Below the pieces are notes generated by a model that saw only the letters and a list, made by a program, of their open reading frames with translations, was not told where the DNA came from and did no database searches. Below are positions 9,316 to 18,218 of a DNA stretch of 64,000 nucleotides, piece by piece. Source of the DNA: FEN-1350 sp964386005 (GTDB lineage Bacteria > Planctomycetota > Phycisphaerae > Sedimentisphaerales > Anaerohalosphaeraceae); contig CAYLSB010000015.1 of assembly GCA_964386005.1 (NCBI GenBank), positions 1-64,000 on the forward strand. Reading direction: 5' to 3'. The translations under genes were made by a program, and so were the position numbers. Within the stretch, counting starts at the first letter, position 1; each line of letters starts with the position of its first letter.

Positions 9316-9348
9316 GGCCGGATACAGAAAACCGTATCCGGCCTTTTT
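9316..9348 (+). terminator. Rho-independent terminator after acs
   Basis: A perfect 10-bp stem, GGCCGGATAC (9316-9325) with GTATCCGGCC (9334-9343), an 8-base loop and TTTTT. It lies between acs and the MFS gene, so that gene may depend on read-through or its own promoter. Confidence 0.9.
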
Positions 9349-9379
9349 GTAGCACGCATTGTGGCGGAAAGGAGCGATT

Positions 9380-10630
9380 ATGAATCAACAAACCGTAACG
9401 ACCGGCCCAAAAAATTACGGGTGGCAGGTTACCTTTGCGGGCATGGGAATCAATCTGGCTTTGGGAATTCTCTACACATGGAGTGTTATCAGCAAGGGGA
9501 TTCCGGCCGAGTGGGGCTGGAACGAAACCCAAAAATCGTTGCCCTATATGTTCGCTTGCCTTCTGTTCTCTCTGATGATGGTTCCGGCGGGGCGGATGCA
9601 GGATAAGATCAGTCCCCGGATCGTTGCGGCCATTGGTGGCGTATTGGTTGGGATCGGTTTTATCGTCGCCAGTCTGAACACATCGCCGATCGGTTTTATT
9701 ATCGGTTTCGGTATTCTTGCGGGAACCGGCATCGGTTTTGGGTATGCCTCGGCGACTCCCCCGGCCGTCAAGTGGTTTCCCGCATCGAAGACGGGCTTGA
9801 TTGCGGGTATCGTCGTTTCAGGATTTGGCCTTGCTTCCGTCTATACGTCCCCGCTTTCCAATTATCTGATCGGTCATTTTGGAGTGCAGACAACCGTTCT
9901 GATTTTGGGGATCGCCTTTTTGCTGGTTGTGGTTCTTCTGGCCCAGCTTCTGCGAATTCCTCCGGCGGGTTATGTACCGATGGGCACTTCCCCGGCGAAA
10001 CCGTCCTCCGCTCCGACGTCGATGGTCAAAGAAAATTTTACCCCTATGGAAATGCTTCGAACGATTCAATTTCCGATGATTTGGTTTATGTACGCCTGCG
10101 GATCGGGAGCCGGTTTGATGATCATCGCCAAGTTGGCTGCGATTGTGAAAGGATTGGTCGGCCGAGATATCGGTTTTGCCCTTGTAGCGATTATGGCGAT
10201 TGGAAACGGTGCCGGACGAATTGTCGCCGGTATGATCAGCGACCGGATTGGACGTAAAAACACGCTGTTCATCTGTTTTCTCGTTCAAGCGGCGATGATC
10301 ATGCTCCTTTCGTCGGCCCAAAGCGATGGTGTTCTGGCTTCCATCCCCGTGTTATCCTTGCTTTCCGCTTTGATCGGGGCCAACTATGGTGCGAACCTGG
10401 CCTTGTTTCCATCCTTGACGAAGGACTATTACGGTTTAAAAAACTTCGGGGTAAATTATGGATTGGTATTTACCTCATGGGGCGTCGGCGGATTCATGCT
10501 GGCCTATCTTGCCGGAAAGATGTACGATATTCATCAAACGTATGCGATTGCTTATTATGGCGCCTGTGTCCTTCTGGTTCTGGCGGCAGTGATGGTTTAT
10601 TTTGTCAATCCGCCGCGCAAAACGACCTAG
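9380..10630 (+). CDS. OFA-family MFS transporter (oxalate/formate antiporter type)
   Basis: 416 aa from the ATG at 9380, with GGAG at 9371-9374. There are twelve predicted membrane segments. OFA-type features: an N-terminal YGWQVTFAGMGINLALGILY followed by TWSVISKGIPAEWGW, and a GAGxGFGYxSATPPAVKWFP-like region. Members carry small organic anions such as oxalate, formate, lactate or pyruvate. Its position beside acs suggests a monocarboxylate such as acetate, which is inference only. Confidence 0.85.
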   Translation: MNQQTVTTGPKNYGWQVTFAGMGINLALGILYTWSVISKGIPAEWGWNETQKSLPYMFACLLFSLMMVPAGRMQDKISPRIVAAIGGVLVGIGFIVASLNTSPIGFIIGFGILAGTGIGFGYASATPPAVKWFPASKTGLIAGIVVSGFGLASVYTSPLSNYLIGHFGVQTTVLILGIAFLLVVVLLAQLLRIPPAGYVPMGTSPAKPSSAPTSMVKENFTPMEMLRTIQFPMIWFMYACGSGAGLMIIAKLAAIVKGLVGRDIGFALVAIMAIGNGAGRIVAGMISDRIGRKNTLFICFLVQAAMIMLLSSAQSDGVLASIPVLSLLSALIGANYGANLALFPSLTKDYYGLKNFGVNYGLVFTSWGVGGFMLAYLAGKMYDIHQTYAIAYYGACVLLVLAAVMVYFVNPPRKTT

Positions 10631-10692
10631 AGTGCGGCGTAATCGATAGGGGATAGTGCAACTCGGTAACAAGCCTTGCCCAGGCTTGGAGG

Positions 10693-10728
10693 AACGACCC
10701 GGAGGCCATTGGCGTTCGGGTCGTTTAT
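10693..10728. terminator. Bidirectional terminator between MFS and deacetylase genes
   Basis: A 9-bp stem, AACGACCCG (10693-10701) with CGGGTCGTT (10717-10725), with a smaller GCC/GGC helix in the loop and a T-rich 3' flank (TTTATTTT). It separates two convergent genes and may serve both. Confidence 0.7.
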
Positions 10729-10729
10729 T

Positions 10730-11857
10730 TTACAGACCGTGCAAAGGGAAAATCATTTTTCGAATCTGATCAATAGTTTGGCCGAGGATCTCATTGACGG
10801 TATCTTTCTGTGTCTGGTCGGGGGCGAGCTGACGATCGCGAAGGCCACCGGACCAGTCGGTTGTTTCCAATAAAACCCCTCCCATTCCCGCAAGATCATC
10901 CTGTCGGTCCTCGCCGCAAAGGGCTATCCAGACCAACGCCCAGGCCCGGACGGTATTCTCGACGTTATATCCGCCGCCTCCTGTGGCCAGGATGGGTTTT
11001 CCAAAGGCCAGCAAGAGTTCAATCACATCGGCCATGGTATTGTTCGTCAAACTCAGATTGGCCAGAGGATCATTGGCCAGCGTGTCGGCGCCGGCCTCGA
11101 GGACGATCACATCCGGATTGTAGGCATGGAGAAGCGGGAGTACGACCTTGCGGATCGCCGCCAAATAGGCCGTATCGTATATTCCCATCGGCAGTGGAAC
11201 ATTCACCGCATATCCCCGCCCTTCGCCCTCGCCGAGATCTTCGACAAAACCCGTGCCGGGAAACAAGGTTCGGCCGTCCTGATGCAAAGAGATGGTCATC
11301 ACGTCTTTGCGATTATAAAACGCCGCTTGAACCCCATCGCAGTGGTGAACGTCAATGTCAATAAACACTACCCGTTTCCCCGCTTTGGCCAATGTCATAC
11401 AGGCCAGCACAATATCGTTCACATAGCAAAAGCCGGCCGCCCGGTCGGCAAAGGCGTGGTGATATCCGCCGGAAGGGTTGAAGGCCACAGTTGCACGGCC
11501 GTCGAGGATCATCTGAGCCGCCGTGACGGAGGCCCCGGCGGCCCACGTAGCGTAAGGGTACATTCCCCCAAAGACCGGGCAATCCGAAGTACCCAGGCCG
11601 TAGCGGAGCATGGCGTAATCGAATTGTCCCGAATCAGCGGCTTCAAGAGCATCCAGATAGGACGGGGTATGATACCATTCGAACTGTTTTCGACCCAGTG
11701 GAATTGGGATGACTTCGGCTTTGTCCGGTCCGGTCAGCAGTCCCATAGAGGCCAGAAGCTGCCGGGTTTTTCCGGCCCGGGACGTATTGAAGGGGCAGCT
11801 TTCCGGATATGGATACTGTTCCAGTTGGGGACAGTGGACAAATAGTTTTGATCCCAT
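10730..11857 (-). CDS. Histone deacetylase family protein, AcuC-like
   Basis: 375 aa from the ATG at 11857, with GGGAGAG upstream. Class I/II deacetylase-fold motifs are present: GGYHHAFADRAAGFCYVND, the Zn-ligand motif DIDVHHCDGVQAAFY, and LEAGADTLANDPLANLSL with the second Asp ligand. In Bacillus, AcuC deacetylates and activates acetyl-CoA synthetase; polyamine and acetoin-linked members also exist. The acs gene nearby supports an Acs-deacetylase role (inference). It is the last gene of a minus-strand run behind the nitrilase and the enolase-superfamily gene, 14 bp after the latter. Confidence 0.88.
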   Translation of the reverse strand: MGSKLFVHCPQLEQYPYPESCPFNTSRAGKTRQLLASMGLLTGPDKAEVIPIPLGRKQFEWYHTPSYLDALEAADSGQFDYAMLRYGLGTSDCPVFGGMYPYATWAAGASVTAAQMILDGRATVAFNPSGGYHHAFADRAAGFCYVNDIVLACMTLAKAGKRVVFIDIDVHHCDGVQAAFYNRKDVMTISLHQDGRTLFPGTGFVEDLGEGEGRGYAVNVPLPMGIYDTAYLAAIRKVVLPLLHAYNPDVIVLEAGADTLANDPLANLSLTNNTMADVIELLLAFGKPILATGGGGYNVENTVRAWALVWIALCGEDRQDDLAGMGGVLLETTDWSGGLRDRQLAPDQTQKDTVNEILGQTIDQIRKMIFPLHGL

Positions 11858-11871
11858 TGTGCTCTCCCCAA

Positions 11872-13125
11872 TTATCCGGCTGAACTGATTTGCCGCTGGG
11901 CCGATTCCAGCCATGACTTATTGATTGAAACGCCCCAGCCCGGTCCGTTGGGAATCGCCACTTTGCCATCCTGAACCTTCAGGACCGGCTCATACAGGCC
12001 GTCCGTCCAGTCGTTGTTCTCGATGGTGTATTCGATGAATGGCGCTGGATTGGGGATTGCTCCCATCAGGTGAAGGGCGAAGACAGTCACCATCGACAAG
12101 TTAGCCGAGTGCGGCACGACGGTGAGACCGGAACGACGGGCCATCTCAACAACGCGCAATGTCCGAGTCAGGCCGCCGATATAACAGACGTCCGGCTGGG
12201 CGATATCCATCGCCGGGATCGCGATCATCCGTCGCCACTGGGCCAGATCGTTGTCCTGCTCGCCGCCGGCGATGGGAACCTTCAGAGCTTTGGTCACCTC
12301 GGCGGTCCATTCAAATTCCCAATAGGGACAGGGTTCCTCGAAATGCACGACATGATTCTGTTCGAGCATCCGTCCGACTTCAATGGCTTTGTCGGGCGTG
12401 TAGCAACTGTTGGCATCGACCATCAGCGCTGTGTCGGGGCCGATTGCTTTCCGGACGGCCGGTACGATCTGGTCCGTACGACCCGGCCAGGGATCGCGGT
12501 TGTGCCCGGCTTCGGAGCCGATGCGGATTTTAAAGGCGGCGAATCCATGGGAATCCCGCAGGGCGGCCAGCCGTTTGGCTTCCTCTTCGGCGGTGATCGT
12601 CCGACTCATACTCGAACCATAAACGGCCATCACGCGAGGTTTTCCGCCGAGCAGATCGCATACGCTTTTGTTCTCGATCCTGCCGCGAAGGTCCCACAAG
12701 GCCGTATCCACGCCCGCCAGCGCCCGGCAGACAAAGGACCAGGGAAACTTCAGGTTTTTGTCGATACAGATGTCGCAAATATCGGCGACATCGTATGGGT
12801 CTTTTCCCAAAGCATGCGGAGCGATCTTGCGATGGAGGATCGTCGCGGAGATGTCGGCGTCGAATGGGGCGATCTGTCCGTATCCTTCGGCGCCGCTATC
12901 GGTGGTTACACGGACAACACTCAGGGAACCCTTCGTGAAGGTTTCGATGGTCTTGATCTTGGTGCCGCTTTTGCCGGTAACCAGCGAATCCATCGACCAG
13001 CTTTTCATGTCGCTTGTCCGGATCGGGACGGGTTTTCCCAGTCCGAAGGTCCGGTCGGACAAAAACGGTACGACAATCGTTGCCGCTGCCGCGGCTTTCA
13101 TAAAATCTCGACGGGATGTGTTCAT
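11872..13125 (-). CDS. Tat-exported mandelate racemase/muconate lactonizing enzyme family protein
   Basis: 417 aa from the ATG at 13125. The N terminus TSRRDFMKAAAAATIVVPFL is a twin-arginine signal, so this enolase-superfamily enzyme is probably exported folded. Barrel motifs: a Lys in FAAFKIRIG, metal ligands D in LMVDANS, E in HFEEPCP and E in AGGEQDN, and a late His in VVPHSANLSM. These fit dehydratase or racemase members acting on sugar acids, but the substrate cannot be assigned. It lies between a nitrilase-like hydrolase and an AcuC-like deacetylase on the same strand. Confidence 0.85.
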   Translation of the reverse strand: MNTSRRDFMKAAAAATIVVPFLSDRTFGLGKPVPIRTSDMKSWSMDSLVTGKSGTKIKTIETFTKGSLSVVRVTTDSGAEGYGQIAPFDADISATILHRKIAPHALGKDPYDVADICDICIDKNLKFPWSFVCRALAGVDTALWDLRGRIENKSVCDLLGGKPRVMAVYGSSMSRTITAEEEAKRLAALRDSHGFAAFKIRIGSEAGHNRDPWPGRTDQIVPAVRKAIGPDTALMVDANSCYTPDKAIEVGRMLEQNHVVHFEEPCPYWEFEWTAEVTKALKVPIAGGEQDNDLAQWRRMIAIPAMDIAQPDVCYIGGLTRTLRVVEMARRSGLTVVPHSANLSMVTVFALHLMGAIPNPAPFIEYTIENNDWTDGLYEPVLKVQDGKVAIPNGPGWGVSINKSWLESAQRQISSAG

Positions 13126-13153
13126 CGGACACCTGCCTGTTTTGAAGTTCGTT

Positions 13154-13972
13154 TCAGACCTGTGATTGATTCCCACCGATTGGAATCGTTACAATACGAA
13201 TATCCCGGTCACGATCGGCGGCGATGGCCAGCGTATTACCCTTGGCATCCACAGCGATACTCTGGCCGCCATAGACCTGCCCCGTCCAGGGTCCGTGAGA
13301 GATTTGGCCGACCAGATCCGTTCCGACAACCGGAGCACCGATAGACTCGGCTGTTCTTTTCACGACGCGATGAAGTTCCATTCCATGCCGCGGCCATTTT
13401 TTTTCTTCGGCGGCCCAGCCGTAGGGGACCAGCAGGAGATCGACCCCCAGACGTTTGATCTTCTGCAAAACGGCCTCCTCAAACGTATCAGCGCAGATCA
13501 CAAGTCCGATCTTTCCCAGCGGTGTCGATGCCGGGGTAATATCCCTTACGGTCCCGGCCATGTACGGCGGATACATCAGTTCAGGCAGGGTGTTGACCTT
13601 ACGATGTTTCAACACAATCCGTCCGTCCGGATCGACAAGGATCGCTGAATCATAGAGGCATTCGTTATCCAGCTCGTCGATCCCGATACACAGGTACAAT
13701 CCGTGATCTTTGGCCAGACGACACAACCGATCGGTGTCTTGCCCGGGTATTGGAGCGGCTCGTTTATGGGCATCCGGATTGACCCAGCCGAGAATCGCCG
13801 ATTCAGGAAAACAGGCAATCTGAGCCGAGGCCTGTTTCGCTTCGGTCAGGGCATGTTCGATCCGTGCGAAGTTGCCCTCACGATCTCCGTCCAGGCAGAC
13901 AATCTGACACATCGCCACTCGGATGGAACGACGGTATTTTTTTTCTCCATCAGTGAATTTCGATCCGGCCAT
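13154..13972 (-). CDS. Carbon-nitrogen hydrolase (nitrilase superfamily)
   Basis: 272 aa from the ATG at 13972, with GGAGA 6 bases upstream; an ATG at 13990 is possible. The Glu-Lys-Cys triad is readable: E in CFPESAILG, K in LKHRKVNTL and C in GLVICADTFEE. The family hydrolyses amides or nitriles, such as N-carbamoyl amino acids and omega-amides. No signal peptide. Probable operon with the enolase-superfamily gene 28 bp downstream. Exact substrate unknown. Confidence 0.88.
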   Translation of the reverse strand: MAGSKFTDGEKKYRRSIRVAMCQIVCLDGDREGNFARIEHALTEAKQASAQIACFPESAILGWVNPDAHKRAAPIPGQDTDRLCRLAKDHGLYLCIGIDELDNECLYDSAILVDPDGRIVLKHRKVNTLPELMYPPYMAGTVRDITPASTPLGKIGLVICADTFEEAVLQKIKRLGVDLLLVPYGWAAEEKKWPRHGMELHRVVKRTAESIGAPVVGTDLVGQISHGPWTGQVYGGQSIAVDAKGNTLAIAADRDRDIRIVTIPIGGNQSQV

Positions 13973-14020
13973 GTTGTTCTCCGTAATCATTAACCGATCG
14001 AAAACCGATTCTCCGGCCGT

Positions 14021-15934
14021 TTACGTTCCAGCGGGATTGGACGGGTTCACCGGCCCGGCCGGGCGGCTCTTTCGCTTGCTCAAGTCATAGGTGATGGAAT
14101 AGGCCTCGCCGTCGAATTCAGTTTTAATCTCATAGCCGCTATTATAGAAGATCTGCAGCATGGCTTTGTTGATCGGCAACACCGTCGCATAAAACGATCT
14201 GACTCCGCGGCCGCGAGCGATCTTGGTGATGTATTCCAGCAGAAAACTGCCCATTCCCTTGTCCTGCCATTCATCCTGTACGATAAACGCCACCTCCGCC
14301 ACGCCCGTTTTGGGATCGAGGAAGTATTGGGCGATCGCGACGATCTCATCGCCCGCGGGGCTGGGAACCACCGCCACAATCGCCAGGTTCTGCTGGTAAT
14401 CCACATTGGTGAGTTTCTGTACATCTTTGTGCGGAAATGTCTTGGTATGGGAGAAGTATCTCCGCTTGATCGACTGGCTGCTCAGGGAATACAGCATGTC
14501 GGAAAGCGTCTCTTCGTCGGTGGGCTTGACCGGCCGGAAAAAGATCTCGGTGCCATCCCGGAGCGTTTCGAAATGTTCCAGTTCGTCGGGATAGCGGACC
14601 TTTTCCCATTCCAGCTCGATCTGGTCGGCCTGGACATACTGTTGGGCCTTGGCGGCCTGGATCAGTTCCTTGCGGAATTTCGGATGAGCGATGTTGATCA
14701 ACGACATGGCTCGCTCGCGAATGCTCTTGCCGTGCAGGTATGCAATCCCGAATTCGGTTACCACATAATGCACATCGCCCCGTGTGGTCACTACACCGGC
14801 GCCATCGGCAAGTTTGGGGACGATTCGACTGATGGACTCGTCCCTGGCCGTTGAGGGCATCGCGATAATGGGCTTGCCTTCCCGGCTGCGGGCGCAACCC
14901 CGAATGAAATCGACCTGGCCCCCGATGCCGCTGTAGAATTTGTAACCAAGCGAATCGGCACAAACCTGGCCGGTCAGATCGATCTCCAGGCCGACGTTGA
15001 TGCCGACCATCTTGTCATGCTGAGCGATGATGAATGGGTCGTTGACGTATTCGGTCGGGTGAAACTCGAACATCGGGTTGTTGTTAATGTAATCATAGAG
15101 CCGCTGTGAACCCATGCAGAAACTGGCAACGACTTTTCCGTGATTGATGGTCTTCTTCGTACACGTTACAGCTCCACACTCGATCAATTCAAGAATCCAG
15201 TCGCCGAACATCTCGGTATGAATTCCCAGTTCTTTCTTGTCGTGCAGAAATTCCGCCATGGCCTGGGGAATTCGCCCGATGCCGCATTCGATGGTGCTGC
15301 CATCCCCCACGAGCCGCGCCAGATTCTGCCCGATTCTCCGCAAGACTTCCGTCGGTTCGGCCGATTCAACGGCGACGATCGGTTCATCGAACGGGACCAT
15401 CCAGTCGATCGCATTGATATGGATAAAGCTGTTCCCGAACGTTCGCGGCATGTGCGAATTCACCTGGGCGATCACGAGCTTGGCGTTGGCCGCGGCCGAC
15501 TTGACAATATCCACCGATACGCCCAGACTGCACAGCCCGTTGACATCCGGAGGGGTAACGCTGATCAGCGCCACATCCACCGGCATCCGTCCGCTGGCAA
15601 ACAGCCGCGGAATATCCGATAAAAAGATCGGCGTATAATCCCCCACGCCCCGCTCCAGAGCGCCGCGGACGTTGTCGGCGATGAAGAAACAGTTCATCTT
15701 GAATTTGTCCGCCAGCTTTTCGCTGGCGTACGGGGCCGACCCCATGGTCAACAGATGGATGATATGGGCGTCATAGATATGCCCCGAATGTTCCACCAGG
15801 GCATGGACCAGATGCTGCGGCTGGCCGCATCCGGTGCCGATGAAAATATTATCGCCCGATTTGACCTGACGAATCGCTTCCGGAGCCGTGCAAACCTGCC
15901 GGGCATACTTTTGTTTCCAATCGAAGTTTGGCAT
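14021..15934 (-). CDS. Acetyl-CoA hydrolase/CoA-transferase fused to a GNAT acetyltransferase
   Basis: 637 aa. Residues 1-450 are a family I CoA-transferase of the Cat1/4-hydroxybutyrate type: an N-terminal GDNIFIGTGCGQP, and IHTEMFGDW, where Glu241 matches the CoA-thioester-forming Glu. Residues from about 460 form a GNAT domain, with FRPVKPTDEETLSD at its start and the acetyl-CoA pyrophosphate loop QDKGMGSFLLEY. Such fusions are known in deltaproteobacteria and other anaerobes. The transferase half would exchange CoA between acids. The GNAT half may acetylate a protein, plausibly Acs or the fusion itself (inference). Confidence 0.9.
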   Translation of the reverse strand: MPNFDWKQKYARQVCTAPEAIRQVKSGDNIFIGTGCGQPQHLVHALVEHSGHIYDAHIIHLLTMGSAPYASEKLADKFKMNCFFIADNVRGALERGVGDYTPIFLSDIPRLFASGRMPVDVALISVTPPDVNGLCSLGVSVDIVKSAAANAKLVIAQVNSHMPRTFGNSFIHINAIDWMVPFDEPIVAVESAEPTEVLRRIGQNLARLVGDGSTIECGIGRIPQAMAEFLHDKKELGIHTEMFGDWILELIECGAVTCTKKTINHGKVVASFCMGSQRLYDYINNNPMFEFHPTEYVNDPFIIAQHDKMVGINVGLEIDLTGQVCADSLGYKFYSGIGGQVDFIRGCARSREGKPIIAMPSTARDESISRIVPKLADGAGVVTTRGDVHYVVTEFGIAYLHGKSIRERAMSLINIAHPKFRKELIQAAKAQQYVQADQIELEWEKVRYPDELEHFETLRDGTEIFFRPVKPTDEETLSDMLYSLSSQSIKRRYFSHTKTFPHKDVQKLTNVDYQQNLAIVAVVPSPAGDEIVAIAQYFLDPKTGVAEVAFIVQDEWQDKGMGSFLLEYITKIARGRGVRSFYATVLPINKAMLQIFYNSGYEIKTEFDGEAYSITYDLSKRKSRPAGPVNPSNPAGT

Positions 15935-15969
15935 CTTAAACCCTCTCTATGTCAGGGTTTGTTATCATT

Positions 15970-16623
15970 TTAGGTATTATCCTGAACCTCTAATACGCTC
16001 GGAAGGACCCTTCGGATATCAACTTCAAGTTTCTGAAATGCTCTAAGTTGTCTTAGGGAGCTGAAGTCTTCAATGAAATCCGGAATCCGCCGAATGGCCT
16101 GTGATGTATTGAATTGCTTTTTTCTTCGTCCATGTAAACCGCTTGCGGTTTTTAATGCCTCGTGCAAAAGACTCTTGGGGTCAGAAAGTTGTTCTATATC
16201 GCTACATCTTGGTAGATTCAAAGAATCATCCCCATTTGGATTTCCCGATGCCTTACGAATCGCAGTCTCGTTAGTTAAGAGCCATGCTTCCATCATCCGA
16301 ACAGGGACAATGCCGACATAACGAGGATAATTCTGGAATTGAATCTGTTGGATTGCTTTCTCGATCTCAAAATATCTCTGTTCTGCGGCTTGCCCTTCGC
16401 TATCTCGATGGACAAACAAAAGATTACACGGATACAACCGAACGGCTTTTTCGATTCGTTCCGGCAACTCCTTCGGCGGTTTTGGAATTCTTCGAAGGTC
16501 GGCACATATAGACTGGATGGGAACCATCGGAGGAAGCTGAAGGCGAAGAATCCATGTCAGAATCGGGATCAACACCTGATCTGAAGAACCATCGCTTAAT
16601 AGACTAAATCGAATTTCCATCAT
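15970..16623 (-). CDS. DUF4276-like, TOPRIM-type partner of the adjacent ATPase
   Basis: 217 aa from paired ATGs at 16623/16620, inside the last codons of the ATPase gene (overlap of about 20 bases), so translation is probably coupled. An N-terminal RFSLLSDGSSDQVLIPIL resembles the glycine/acidic first motif of TOPRIM-like DUF4276 and RloB proteins, and FVHRDSEG could supply the following acidic motif. A later VPVRMMEAWLLTNETAIRK block also matches DUF4276 as I recall it. If active it would be a nuclease-type effector. Family assignment is by motif reading only. Confidence 0.65.
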   Translation of the reverse strand: MMEIRFSLLSDGSSDQVLIPILTWILRLQLPPMVPIQSICADLRRIPKPPKELPERIEKAVRLYPCNLLFVHRDSEGQAAEQRYFEIEKAIQQIQFQNYPRYVGIVPVRMMEAWLLTNETAIRKASGNPNGDDSLNLPRCSDIEQLSDPKSLLHEALKTASGLHGRRKKQFNTSQAIRRIPDFIEDFSSLRQLRAFQKLEVDIRRVLPSVLEVQDNT

Positions 16624-18100
16624 TTGCCATAAAAGGTAAATAAGGTTGGATGTCTGTCCGATCAATTACACGGATCCTTCGTGTTTTCAGCTTATTCTGT
16701 TGACTGTCTTTACCGCCATCTTCTTTCATGACCGGGTTTAGATATTCCATCAATTTCCCTATCGGACAAGAAGGAAACTCGTGACCCTCGGGCGTTTTCA
16801 TTTTTGTACGCCATGTATCGGCCAAACAACTCAGGGACATACCGCGAATGATTGATTTCTCATATAGCATTTCGTTCCATTCCGCTATCAGAAGACAATC
16901 CTCGGGTACTTGTTGAACCACGGAAGGGGAATGTGTATTGATAATCACTTGTCTTGAAGGATTATCCGGACCAATTGGGTCATCGGAATCCGAGGCGATA
17001 TCCTGCAATAACTGAAGCATTGCTGGAATTCGGCCCGGATGAATCCCGTTTTCCGGCTCTTCCAGACATAGCAATCCGTGAAATTCCGGATCGTTCACCA
17101 GAACGGCTAAAGCCAGAAATCGAAGGGAACCATCCGAGAGTGACCGGGCTGCCAAAGGATTCCCATCGCGACTTCTGACGGTTAAGGTGAGAAGTTCTCG
17201 TTTGTTATCGCGATCTACATCCAATTCATGGACCTCGTCGATCAATTGAGCCAGCCGATTCCCGACTTGGGATAATATCTGACTTCCGGAGGGAACCGAT
17301 TTTCCATTCCCCTTGGGATGAGCCAACCGATACAAAGTCGCCGGAAGGTGGGAACCATTCGATCCAAGACGGGAGGACGCCGAAAATCCATCCGGGCTTC
17401 GTAACGCTGACGGTTCCAGTTGAAACAATTGCCAGGATTGCATTTCCTTCTTCACCAAAGCGGCGGTGGGAGTTTCCGCAGTTGTTGCTGACAAGACCGT
17501 CCGAGGCATATCGGATGCGATTCGGGGGCTCGGTTTGCCAGATCGGCCATCCTGATGCAATTGGATACGGCCGTTGTCAGTGGAAATAAATTTTCCACCG
17601 GCTCGTTTCCCTTTTACGACGGATTTACGCCATTCATCACTGTGACTGAACAATAAATGTTTTTTAGCGTCGGTTTGGGTAATGTGAACTAATTCTTCTT
17701 TGAGAAGTTCCAGATTTCCTGACGATCGGTTTTCCTCGTCCCGATATCCCAACTCGATGGAATAACGGACAAATGTTGTGGTTGCTTTTGCTTCTTGCCC
17801 CAAATCATCGACTCCATTATAGGGAATAATCATTTCGGCTTCAAAACTCATTTTGGGGGCGATATTGTCTCCGGATTTTGAGAATAGACTCTTGATGTCA
17901 GTGGTTTTCCCATCCTCATCCCGGACTGAGAGTGCCGCCTCCATTAAGCTGCTGTGAGACAAGGAACTCAAAAAACAGATTGCATCGAAAAGATTCGATT
18001 TTCCGACACCGTTTGCTCCCGCAATACAGGTAAATGGGCCGAATCGAACATCGACATTCCACAAATTTTTAAATCCGGAAACTTTGAGTTTTGTTAACAT
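16604..18100 (-). CDS. AAA ATPase of the OLD/AAA_21 type, probable defence sensor
   Basis: 498 aa. SMC/RecF-like ATPase: begins LTKLKVSGFKNLWNVDVRFG, Walker A GANGVGKS at residues 28-35, an ABC-type signature LSDGSLRF, Walker B LLCLEEPENGIHPGRIP, and an INTHSPSVV switch with the conserved His. This order is shared by OLD-family ATPases, AriA of PARIS and AbiLi. It is translationally coupled to the TOPRIM-like gene. Both differ by eye from their neighbours in being somewhat more AT-rich. An anti-phage role is inferred from architecture, not shown. Confidence 0.8.
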   Translation of the reverse strand: MLTKLKVSGFKNLWNVDVRFGPFTCIAGANGVGKSNLFDAICFLSSLSHSSLMEAALSVRDEDGKTTDIKSLFSKSGDNIAPKMSFEAEMIIPYNGVDDLGQEAKATTTFVRYSIELGYRDEENRSSGNLELLKEELVHITQTDAKKHLLFSHSDEWRKSVVKGKRAGGKFISTDNGRIQLHQDGRSGKPSPRIASDMPRTVLSATTAETPTAALVKKEMQSWQLFQLEPSALRSPDGFSASSRLGSNGSHLPATLYRLAHPKGNGKSVPSGSQILSQVGNRLAQLIDEVHELDVDRDNKRELLTLTVRSRDGNPLAARSLSDGSLRFLALAVLVNDPEFHGLLCLEEPENGIHPGRIPAMLQLLQDIASDSDDPIGPDNPSRQVIINTHSPSVVQQVPEDCLLIAEWNEMLYEKSIIRGMSLSCLADTWRTKMKTPEGHEFPSCPIGKLMEYLNPVMKEDGGKDSQQNKLKTRRIRVIDRTDIQPYLPFMANDGNSI

Positions 18101-18218
18101 GTTTCACTCCTATGGTATGAACCACAGGTTGTTGATTCAACCGAATATGATTGACTATATATCGTCAGACATTTCTTTTCTGATGTTATACCATACCCAA
18201 TAAAAATCGAACACAAAA

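Noticed and set aside
8312..9532. 406-aa minus-strand frame opposite acs
   Set aside because: Antisense to the conserved C-terminal half of Acs and crosses the terminator hairpin, which a real gene would not do.
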